Below are positions 1 through 9,159 of a stretch of DNA of 37,393 nucleotides, in pieces. The notes under the pieces are model-generated. The model was not told the origin of the DNA. It saw only the letters and a program-made list of their open reading frames with translations, and ran no database searches. The stretch is taken from positions 1 through 37,393 of the forward strand of contig JAWQRO010000514.1 of NCBI GenBank assembly GCA_033557835.1, written 5' to 3'. The number at the start of each line of letters is the position of its first letter. The stretch's first letter is position 1. The translations under genes and the position numbers were made by a program. This DNA is from Helochares maculicollis. Taxonomy: Eukaryota > Arthropoda > Insecta > Coleoptera > Hydrophilidae.

Positions 1-94
1 ACAATAGCGGAGATATAACTGGACCCCACTCGCCAACCTGCAGTGAGACAGCATGGCGAGATTAAGTCTCAAATTCCTTAATGAAATGAAAGCA

Positions 95-98
<4 letters not shown>

Positions 99-139
<41 letters not shown>
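99..139. repeat. (AT)n microsatellite
   Basis: About 20 uninterrupted AT dinucleotides followed by TAATAATA. It is an ordinary simple repeat of AT-rich nuclear DNA and is likely to vary in length between individuals. Bases 1-98 before it are moderately G+C-rich with no recognisable gene, and 140-340 is AT-rich with nothing else visible. Confidence 0.95.
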
Positions 140-142
<3 letters not shown>

Positions 143-339
143 ATAATATAATCTTTAATGTTTAATTTAAAATAAGACTCTGAGTGACCAATTATTTTCG
201 TTGACAAAATAATTTGTCTTTTTTATCGATAAATAGGTGTGTGCATTGTGAAACAACAAACTGTAAACATTTCTTTTGCATTCTATTGAATTGAAACTGA
301 ATTGTGGTAGTGCAACGAACTGGGGTTGAAAGAGCAATG

Positions 340-1150
340 GAATTGAGGCAACTTGTATCAAGACAATTTTTTAACCAAGAAAACTATGAGTCAGTAAACT
401 TCACTAAAGAACAAGTAACTCTTCACCTCTAATACCACTTTGTTAGAATTGCAATAAAGGAAATTTAATAAAACCAAATGGTTTTAGTGTAAACTGGATC
501 ATCAAGCAAACTTCTTGTATATAAAAAACTATTTTAGCATTCCAAAGCCTTCATCTATAGATTGTAAAGCAATATTTGGAAATCATTAAATGATGTACGT
601 TTTCCCAATAGAAAAGACACGAGGATTATCAGTGCAGCTTGTCCCCTCCTGAATGACACCTATTTACCCATCCCGCATTATTATTTGCTTCGGCCATTCA
701 TCCTTTGATGTTTCGCGTCGGCAGCGAAGTATCGAGCTCAACAGACGACTAAAAATGCTGAGGAAATAAGTTTAGGCGTCCAACCGCCTCTCATTAAAAT
801 TTAAAAGTAAGAGCAGCAACTATCTGACACTATCCCATTATAATGCAAAACAGTTCCAAGCGACTTATCCGTAGTACAACAGAGTGTCGCCGAGGAAATT
901 CAATATCACCCCTGCGACTTCTTTTATGGCCTCATGTGTCAAGGAAGCGAGGCCATTGTTTTCAGGTGAGGATAAATCCGCGTGACGAGTAAATCGGTTA
1001 TGCATGGAGGAGATGCCGGATCCTTTTGGTGAACCGAAGCGCCTTCTTCTTCTTACAAATTGGATAACGGTCTACGTTTATCCTCTGCATGCAACATTCA
1101 TTTGGTGAAACATTTGTTGGATTTGTTTGTTTTAGAAATAGTTTTTGTAA
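340..1150 (+). repeat. Left arm of a large inverted duplication
   Basis: This segment matches the reverse complement of about 4690-5545. The core 790-1025 aligns with 4805-5040 over 236 positions with no gap and about 22 mismatches by eye (about 91%). Outside the core the match continues but is weaker and gapped: 508-517 pairs with 5411-5420, the stretch near 632-650 (GTGCAGCTTGTCC...) with about 5285-5305, and the region around 1070-1110 with about 4735-4770. The left arm seems to have lost about 100 bp between 650 and 760 relative to the right one. Both cores contain CAGGTGAGG, a good splice-donor-like word, in the left-arm plus-strand sense. It could be a pair of old copies of one transposon, a foldback element, or a duplicated regulatory element. 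The core match is clear; the outer limits are approximate. Confidence 0.85.
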
Positions 1151-3050
1151 AGCGTTATTAAATATCATCGATTTGCTTTTCCCAAATTGATTAAATATTA
1201 TTTTGATTTTGGCCCTGTTTAAATTTTTAAGAAATTTGCTACATTAAATCCAATTTCTAATTTACTTGTAATAATTAGAAATTTATAGGGTTTTCTATCT
1301 GTTGCAATAAACATTAAAAAGATCTAAGTAAATAAAAAAAAACTTAATGGAGCGTAAAAATATGGAATATTTAATTAATTTGAAGATCTTTAGCACTCTT
1401 TTGTCAGGAAGTGTACCACTTAATAACTGGCCTTAATTTTTGTTCTTGTAATTTCTGAGAAATCTCATTGTATGCTCATCACTACAACATTAGCTTTGAA
1501 AATTAAAAAGTTCTTCTCTGAACTAGTAGAATATTGCAGGTTTTATTGTCTATATTGAAAATAAAAACAAACATAAATGATTATTTACATTACGTTTATT
1601 TCATATTTATTGTATTAAATTCTTATACCAACTTTAATATATGTGAGCAAGCATTTAAAATTCATGTCTCTGTTGCCGGATGTTGAACATAAAGGACAGC
1701 ATATATTTTTATGACCCCTAGAAAATACACATAATCAACTATTAAGGAAGCAGTCAGTATGATTTCATATATTTAGTACAAGCAGTAGTCATAAAAAGTT
1801 CTGAAAATATCATTACCTTCTTTCATAAGGAACAAATCTAATTGCAATCAACTTTACATACCATACTACGAGATAGTAGCACATGATTTTAGCTAAAGTT
1901 ATGTGTGTATTTAATTTGTTACATATGGCCTTGGCTTGAATGAGATTTTTCTCTGGCATATAAAGTTTAATTGCAGAATATTTTATCACGAATTTGCATT
2001 GCTCGGCGTATATTATATGCATCTTAGAAAAGTGCGTTTTATTAAGGAAGTAGCATGACAACAAATTGACCTTAGTGTTCTTAATGGTTTATTGATATGC
2101 AAAAAACATAGTTGGTTTGTCCAAATAAAAGGCTTTTTGTTGAAAATGTAACTCTGCACTTTAAACTTTTCGTCAAATTACACTTTGCTCAACCTATCTG
2201 CTATAAAAATGTTGATCAATTTGCTTTTGAGTTAAATGTCTTCAGTACTTCCTTAGCTTTTTCCACAGTCAGAAAAGACTTTCTTTATTTTAAATTAGTT
2301 CTTTTAGGATATTGTAATAGTATACAATATAATTTTCAAAATCTATGAACAAGTACGCCAAGAAAATTAATAGTCTAAAATTGAAATTTCTTCGCTAATT
2401 TTTTATCAGCTGCTAGATTTAAATACATATTTGATATGTTTGAGCATATTATATTAATTGATAAATGAAGCTTTGCTTTATTAATATAATAAACAAAGTT
2501 TAGTACGATTTATTTGAGAACTTTGATTGTATACTAAGAAGCAATTTTTTTGTAAATGAGCTTGTTATAGTTTGTGTACTATATTTAATCATTTGCTAAG
2601 ACATGATTGTAGCTTACATTTTAAAATAGATAAAAGTATAAAATGTAGATGGAATTTTATTTCTGAACTTAATGTATTTTGAAAACTTTTTCATAATTTG
2701 ATCTTAAATTTTACGTAACAACTATAATATATGTATCAAATACAAGTAAAGGTCTCTTAGTTTTAAATATGTGATTGAAAATTTCAATTCCCATATTTGT
2801 ATTATTTTTAGATTTTAAGAAATACAGATTTCTTCCTGAGAGCTGCTTAAATATTTCAGTTGCTTTTAGTTTTAACTGAAGACAAAGGATTTTATCTTAC
2901 AGTTGTTATTGTGAGTTGGCCATCCAAATGATTAAAATTTAGTATAACTCAAGTGTCAAGCAATTCCATCTACCTATACTTTCAAGTTTAAGTAAACAGT
3001 AACGCCATCAATTTCAAAATTCAATAAAAGCTACCTCACCATCTTGTCAT
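1151..3050. other. AT-rich non-coding stretch
   Basis: Spacer between the arms of the inverted duplication. It is very AT-rich with poly-A/T runs. The few short open frames (such as 1813-2064 minus and 2112-2348 plus) have the Leu/Ile/Phe/Lys/Asn-rich composition expected from random AT-rich DNA. I see no gene, RNA or mobile element in it. Confidence 0.6.
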
Positions 3051-3560
3051 AGTAAAGCTTTTAGAAGCAAGTAGACTAAAAGGGTATGATATAACGGAGA
3101 CTTATGTTCTTAAGAAAATATAAACCAGATAGAACGAAGTTGGAAATCCAGGGTTATTTCATCGGTCTCCATATGAAAAAGAAAACAATGTGGCGAAAGA
3201 AAGGATTTTAAAAGCAGACCCTCGAGATATCTACATGCCATGTGGATATCATTCTTCGAATTTAGTAGCATCTCCGAGTATTGGAAGTAACTTTCAATTA
3301 CATTCTCTTTTCGACGAGATTGAATAACATTTTTTTTTCATATTTCTATATCTCTACAAGACTGCCTTCCCACACTTCCCAGTTGTTGACCTTTTTTGAA
3401 AGGTTTTCCGGAACGTCCCTTACTCCAGCTATAAACCACGGATGGACATCCGGTTACGAAAAGGAACTGCTTTTTAAAAATATATATATTCGTCCATCCC
3501 CTCTCTTCACCCTCGACCTTTCATAGCGACGGCATTTAAAATGCACTAAAATCCAACCAA
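3051..3560. promoter_or_regulatory. Candidate conserved non-coding island
   Basis: Base composition is more balanced than in the surroundings. The block contains CCTCGAG, TCTCCGAG, TTTTCCGGAACG and the strong palindrome at 3226-3250. No reading frame here looks like a protein: the 81-codon frame at 3281-3526 has no recognisable motif and its composition is not convincing. The composition and the palindrome are seen; the regulatory role is inference. Confidence 0.3.
3226..3250. repeat. 25-nt near-perfect palindrome (GATATC...GATATC)
   Basis: Two 12-nt arms (3226-3237 and 3239-3250) around a single central base. Eleven of twelve pairs are Watson-Crick and the twelfth is T opposite G, which would still pair as G:U in RNA. 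Each arm begins or ends with GATATC and contains ACATG/CATGT. This could be the binding site of a dimeric transcription factor. It has no loop, so it does not look like a microRNA precursor. Confidence 0.8.
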
Positions 3561-4690
3561 CGTCGCGCCCAAATGAAAATTAACAAACATCTCCATAAAA
3601 TGTCAACAAGCAATTAAATCGTTAAGTTAATTTGCCTTGTAAAACACCCTCAAAACATGGCTAAAAATAATATGACTAATAACGTTAGGGGGGAAATAAC
3701 AGACTCCCCAAGTGAAATTTAGTGCAATGAATTTCATTTTAATATTCGACATGATGGTTGATATTTCAACTTCAGAATTTAAATGGGGAATCATTAATAT
3801 AAAGTGTTCTTAAAACAGAGAGAATTTCGAGTACGGTAGTTAATTTGTCTTCGCGATCAAAATTTTAGATTACTTTGAGAGTTTATAGCGTGAATAATTG
3901 CTGACCTTTTGTGTTTTTCTTCATACATTTTTATCAGAAATCAGTTACAAACATATCATAAATCAAATTGATATTTTGCCGCCACCAGGCCGCCTCTTCC
4001 ACCGCCAACGTTGCCGCCGCCGCTTCCAGAGCTAACGACGCGCTACCGCCCTCAAAAATCTCGCGTGAAAAGAACAAATTGATTCCCCTATCGAAACGGG
4101 AATAAAATTAGAGGGTGAATATTTCCTCGGAATTTAATAAAGTTAATTTTACACCGCTTCTGCAGTCCTGATTATTTTCTGCAAGACGAATGTTATATGA
4201 TTTCATTGAATAGTAAACGAATTTTCGCAAGCATAACAAGAGTTTTCTGTGTAAAGGAAGCGTAATTGAATGATATTCATGTAAAGGCTTAAAAAAGTAT
4301 ATTTGCTAACGAATGCACTTTAGCACTCATCGCAGCGTAAAGTGATTTAAAATGAAGATTTGTCTTCCTTTAATTTAGATTTATACATGTACATCGTTTG
4401 TAATATTTATTATGCATTCTAAAAGAAAATGTTGATTTCGAGCCTGTTATTACTTTTTAGCAAATTCTTTATATATTTGCTGCTCATTTTTACTTATATA
4501 AATTTACTCCTATTTGATACATTCATATTATGTATTATTAAGCCAAAGAAATAAGTAACTATTAGAAATACTATGCATGATTGTATTCAACGTCCAACAT
4601 ATGAGGCTTAGAAACAAAAAATAATCCCATCAAAATATTTTATCTGTTTAGCGATAATATAGTATATAATTATTAATTACTCTTGCCTTA
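3561..4690. other. AT-rich spacer with a GCC/CCG-rich island
   Basis: Mostly AT-rich with no gene. About 3975-4075 is a sharp G+C-rich island (GCCGCCACCAG, GCCGCCGCCGC, ACGACGCGC). One plus-strand frame through it reads as an alanine-rich segment (AASSTANVAAAASRAND) that stays open to a stop near 4105. A CAG just before it could serve as a splice acceptor, but I see no matching donor or methionine. A short hairpin (CACTTTA 4316-4322 with TAAAGTG 4338-4344) lies downstream. Confidence 0.35.
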
Positions 4691-5545
4691 GGTCATATTC
4701 AAAACTCGCAAATCCATATCAGATATTCTGCGTCTCTGAATGAAATTAGCATACAGAGTCGTAGGCTGTTATCCTATATGTAAAAAGAATCTTCGCTTTA
4801 GTAGAAGGATCCGGCATTTGCCCCATGCATAACCGATTTACTCGTCAGGGGGATTTATCCTCACCTGAAACCAATGGGCCTGCATCCTTGACACATGAGA
4901 CTGTAAAAGAAGTCGCAGGGGTGATATTGGATTTCCTTGGCGACACTCCGTTGTACTGCCGAGAAGTCGCTCGGAACTGTTTTGCATTATAATGGAATAG
5001 TGTCAAATAGTTGCTGCTCTTACTTTTAAATTTTAATGAGGTTCGGTTGGACACCTAAGCTTTTCTACTTCGAATTTTTAATCGCCTTTCTTAATTCGAT
5101 CTTTCCTGCGTCGCCCGACTTCTGTCAAATCACTTTGGAGCGAAGACCCGGAACGACAAAGGAACTTATTCTGACTAACGAACACTCGCGATATCAAAAC
5201 AAAAACCCTCAATGTCGAAACGACGAAGCGCAATATAAACGGCCAGACCTAGGAACAATCCCGTATAGGAGAAGCAAAGCAGTTGAGGAGTGGACAAGCT
5301 GCACCGGAATCGCTCGCATCCTCTTAATGAGAAAATGTACTTTATTTAAACGATTTAAATGCTAAAGATAGCCTTACAATCTTGAAAGTGAGCCAAATGC
5401 ACTTTTTTAACAAGAAGTTTAAAACGAGGGGTCTGAAATATGTACCAAATTCTCGTTTAAGTGCTTCTTTATCTATGAAGAGTTTGCTTGTTGTTCTAGC
5501 TAGATCTCGAAAAAATAGATTTATGGAGCTACCAACAATGCAATT
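4690..5545 (-). repeat. Right arm of the inverted duplication
   Basis: Reverse-complement partner of 340-1150. The best kept part is 4805-5040. From there the match to the left arm runs outward to about 5545 with gaps, and inward to about 4690. This arm is the longer and probably less damaged copy. The two arms enclose about 3.5 kb of non-coding DNA, so a transcript across the whole unit could fold into a long imperfect hairpin. Confidence 0.85.
4825..4992 (+). other. 55-codon open frame inside the conserved core
   Basis: ATG at 4825 begins MHNRFTRQGDLSSPETNG and the frame ends in NCFAL and TAA at 4990-4992. The same frame exists in the left arm on the minus strand (ATG at 1005-1003), but there codon 47 is TAA (867-865). 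Between the two copies about 12 of 15 changed codons alter the amino acid, so there is no sign of selection on a protein even though the DNA is well kept. I therefore do not call a gene. I recognise no family; the open frame may be chance or a relic of a repeat's protein. Confidence 0.2.
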
Positions 5546-6050
5546 TTCCTATCGAATGCGTTGAGTAAAAGGATTAGTGTTTTATTTTTTTAATTGTATA
5601 GTTTACTCACTTTTATATTTCTTAGCCTAGACAGTGGTTATGCTGCAAGTAGCCACAACTGAAATACATTTTTTTGCTGCCTTAACCCAAATTAATTTAG
5701 TTGTTTCTTGCTCAACTGCTATTCATCAAGCATCAAGCAATTCATTTGCAATTTACTTTTTCACAGTGTATTAGTTATCAATGCTCTGAGAGATAAATAT
5801 TTATAAAATTTCATATTTTTCAGCACCTATATTCTGCTTTAAAACTAATATTTTGACAAATATCTCGTACAAGTAAAAGTGCAAATTTTAAATTTTGGTA
5901 ATGTACTATGCTTTGTATTTAAAAATATAAAATATAACTAACTTTGATCGATGAAATCCATAATTATATGCATGGATATTACCGTCAACATTCTATTCAG
6001 AATAGATTAACATAAATCCGACCCTAAATTTAAATCAAAGAGCACAGCAC
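5546..6050. other. AT-rich non-coding stretch
   Basis: Very AT-rich with no reading frame, RNA gene or repeat recognised. Confidence 0.6.
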
Positions 6051-6428
6051 TACCAAAACGCGCAAACGAACAAACGCACTCGTTCCACTGTAAAAATACA
6101 AAAACTCCAAAAAGAGAAAACACCGGAAGAAAACGTCTGCTACTGGAACACTACACATTAAAACAGAAGGAAATGCTTGCAAATGTAAGAAGAATATTGC
6201 CGATCTACCCACAGAATACGAAGCCATACTTAAGGAAAACATAGAAAGAACTAAAGTAACCAAAAGTACCATTTGGTTACTAATAAATGAACTATTTGTT
6301 TGCAAACAATTATTTAAAAATAAACATCACTATAAAACTAGCAAATAAAACATCATATGCCACTAAATACTGAAAAAATGCTTAAAGTATTAATTGATTT
6401 AAAATTTTACTGTTGAAAACTAATTTTA
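6051..6428 (+). repeat. Dispersed repeat, copy 1 (unknown family)
   Basis: This is a direct repeat of about 36650-37069. Shared blocks include ACGAACAAAC, ATATTGCCGA, AGAATACGAAGCC, CTAAAGTAACCAAAA and AAACTAATTTTA, in the same order and spacing, at roughly 75% identity over the first 280 bp and weaker after that. On the plus strand a frame from about 6110 to 6345 is open and reads ...HIKTEGNACKCKKNIADL, then PTEYEAILKENIERTK. Copy 2 keeps the IADLPxEYEAxL part. No known domain is recognised. It is probably a transposon fragment; its ends, terminal repeats and target duplications are not evident. Confidence 0.75.
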
Positions 6429-6801
6429 GGTGAGAAATTATAGCACTATACAAAATTTCTAGATTAATTATTTTCAAGGGCGCCACACTTCAAATTAGAT
6501 TATTTCTATGTAATTTGCCTTAAATCATTAGCTTGCTTTCAACCAATACCCAGCAGAATTGAAATTCGAAACGAAAAGATACCAAGCGAGTACATAAAAT
6601 TCACACCAAAGAATATCGTAACAGTTTCATAAAACTTAGATAACGCATGAAAAAAATGTGTACAAAATGGTGGACATTATTTTTAATTATTAATTAAATA
6701 TTTCAACATTCTTTTTCTTTTTATAAACATAATTCTAAAATAAATACATATGATACATTGTGCTAAGTTTAAAAATGTCGGTATAATCAAAAAGGATAGT
6801 T

Positions 6802-6902
6802 TTATTATACGGGGACATAAAAAAGAATGCCAAAAAAATTGAGGCCGAGAAAGGATTGGCTAGAATGACTGCGAGAAAACCTAACAATTGATGCGAATAA
6901 GT
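6802..6902 (+). pseudogene. Possible C-terminal scrap of a LINE reverse transcriptase
   Basis: Two adjacent plus-strand frames read LLYGDIKK (from 6802) and then MPKKLRPRKDWLE, stop, LRENLTID (from 6827). Put side by side they resemble the end of many non-LTR retrotransposon polyproteins, which typically carry W-Y-G-H-[VI]-x-R-M-P followed by a basic R-P-R-K-x-W-[LI]-[DE]-x-[LV]-R-E-x-L segment. A frame change near 6825 and an in-frame TGA at 6866-6868 break it. No catalytic RT motif is present nearby. The resemblance is from memory of the family pattern, so confidence is moderate at best. Confidence 0.4.
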
Positions 6903-7129
6903 GATTGAAAAGCGAAAACAACAAAAATGAATGAAGAAGTTCAGTGCATCGAAAATAAAAAGCTATTATTATTTAAAATAAAACCAGTCAAGCCATTTGT
7001 TTGTTTTATGAATTCTTTCATTTAAATATTTGTTTCGTATACTGAACATTCATATTTTTCTACTCATAGCTGTTTTACTTTTCACAATATACCGCTTCCT
7101 ATTTCACCATATATTATAAATATCTAAAT

Positions 7130-7750
7130 TTCCATCCCTGTTAGCGACACTGACTGCCATAACAAGACATGCAGCAACCCATCACTTTACTAGCTGCCTT
7201 GTACCGGCTTAGTTCTATGTGCGACTTGGAGGGTGGTAAAACCCGCAGCGATCCACAAGTGCATTTCCCTCTTACATATTAATGTGTAAGACCTATTATA
7301 TTGTTATCATGCTGGAAACAAGCATCGCATCACAGGATAACACGCAACAACCGAGACATTATCAAGACAAAATTCCAAGTTGTTATGTAATTTGATGCCC
7401 CAGCCCACTACGTCAAATGGGCGGACTAGCAGAAGGGATCGCCGGTTAGTTTACTAAATGCATTTCCTATGTGGATCCAGCACCACAACTTCATCAATGC
7501 GATTGATGAGGCTTTATTTAATAAAACTGCCTATGAAGCAACAAACTTTACAATACCCCAAGCATCGCGTTGAGCTTGGAAGTTCTAGAGGTAGACCTGC
7601 TTTGAGTTGCACGTGCAAAGGGAGGAACTGTGCTGCAAAATTTATCTTTGTATCCTGGAACTTCCAGCATGGCGCGGCACGTTTTAGTGCCAATCAAGTG
7701 GAGAACGTTCAATTGATTCCTAGAAGTAATTTTATGAATGTGATATAGGG
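7130..7750. promoter_or_regulatory. Candidate conserved non-coding island
   Basis: This block has clearly higher G+C than its flanks and many CpGs (CGCCGGTTAG, GGCGCGGCACG). It includes the 13-bp palindrome CTGGAACTTCCAG at 7655-7667. A 96-codon plus-strand frame at 7458-7748 overlaps it. It reads SCTCKGRNCAAKF in part but matches no family I know and has no supporting splice or polyA context, so I do not call a CDS. The island could also be old transposon debris. Confidence 0.3.
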
Positions 7751-8620
7751 ATTTTAAGGGAAAGTACTTCTATTAAAATGTTCGTTTCGAACTATGCAAT
7801 TCCTTGTAAATTTCTAACATGAAAGCTCTTTTATCTCGAAGCTCTATACTCCCATTTTGCTCTATACTTTATGAAGTATGTTTAATACGTTTCAGATGCG
7901 GCGAGGATAAAAGAGAACCTCGATTTTTAAGGCTGAGATCGCTGAGGATAATTTACGGTTTACAATCGAGGTGGTTAAATAAAGTCGCTGCATAAAAATA
8001 CAATGGGTGCTTTTATGAGATCAATGCACCTTTTTCCCGTTATTTAAAATACTTCTTTAGTCGAAACTTTCCTTTTAAGAACGAAAGATTATAATCCATT
8101 AATCGATACGATAAAATTTTGACATTAATCTAAAATTGATCTTCAGATATTTCTTAACAAAGTTAATTTTAAAAGTATTTCTTGAACATAAATTTATGGT
8201 TGGCAGTAGAGAAGCAGGTGATGCTTTAACCTCAGGTTTAATTGAAATTCAATCGCATGTGAAGTGCTTTAGATAATAACAAACTAACAAGCCGGGGAGG
8301 ATGGAAGTTGATATCTGTTAACGAGATGAAGCTTTCTAATAAGGAAGTGCAATTTACCGAGCGCATCGAACAGTTCGCGTGCAAGTGAAGACAGTACAGA
8401 GCACTATCAAATGCTAGCTCTGTTATTGCACCCTCAACGACTATCAGGCGATAATCCATAACTGTGTTGGACACCAAACGATCTAAATTCCCTCTGAGAT
8501 TTCAGAAGCTACGGCATGGCGTGTTTGGAGGGGTATTTTAACTGTCGCTCATTATACGAGAGCATATGTGGGTCAACGAGAGCAATAGCTAAATTAATAT
8601 TGTGGAAAAAATCATTTGTT
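7751..8620. promoter_or_regulatory. Candidate conserved non-coding island
   Basis: Mixed composition with balanced segments at about 7890-8000 and 8220-8600 (GCGGCGAGGATAAAAG, TACCGAGCGCATCG, GGCATGGCGTG). GATAA-type words and TTTATGAGATC-type words occur. The 79-codon minus frame at 8238-8477 has no recognised motif. A regulatory role is inferred only from composition. Confidence 0.25.
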
Positions 8621-9150
8621 TCTCAAAAGAAAACAGTTTGAAATCTATGAGTGTATGGAAATAAATATTATGAAATCTTTCGAAACATCATAATTATGAA
8701 ATACCATATTGCTATCTACTACATTAAATTTAGAATTTTGTGCAAGTGGATGTCAATTAATAATAAATAAAGTTCTGAGTTGAAACTAGCAATGGAAAAA
8801 CTTCTAAAATTTTATGTGTGTTAAGCTAAGATTATAGATTTAAATAACATTTCTAGCTCAAGTGTCATGATATTGGATAATTTTACTAAGAAAAAACTAG
8901 GCGTTAAAGAAAATCATACTTTTTTTATATTTACAAATATACCGATAACATATCTCCTACCTCCTATAATTCTAAAACTATTCGGCAATAAAAAGCCAGT
9001 ATACACGTAAAAAGCATAAATCAAAAAAGAATACGACAAGTGGTGATTAGGTCTCTAGAAATAGCGTGTCTTTATGAAGGTTAAATATGTGCCCGACTAT
9101 ATATCTGGGCAAAAGGCTAAACAATGAATGCAAAATGGAGGAGAAGTAGA
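8621..9150. other. AT-rich non-coding stretch
   Basis: AT-rich with no recognised feature. Confidence 0.6.
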
Positions 9151-9159
9151 CAATCATCG

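Noticed and set aside
2400..2480. AT-rich inverted words near ATTTGATATG (possible hairpin RNA)
   Set aside because: Stems are short and made only of A and T, as expected by chance in such DNA.
6030..6305. 91-codon minus-strand hydrophobic frame that looks membrane-like
   Set aside because: It is the antisense of dispersed repeat copy 1 and is not kept open in copy 2.
7458..7748. 96-codon plus-strand frame with several cysteines
   Set aside because: The Cys spacing fits no zinc-finger or toxin-like fold I know, and there is no supporting context.
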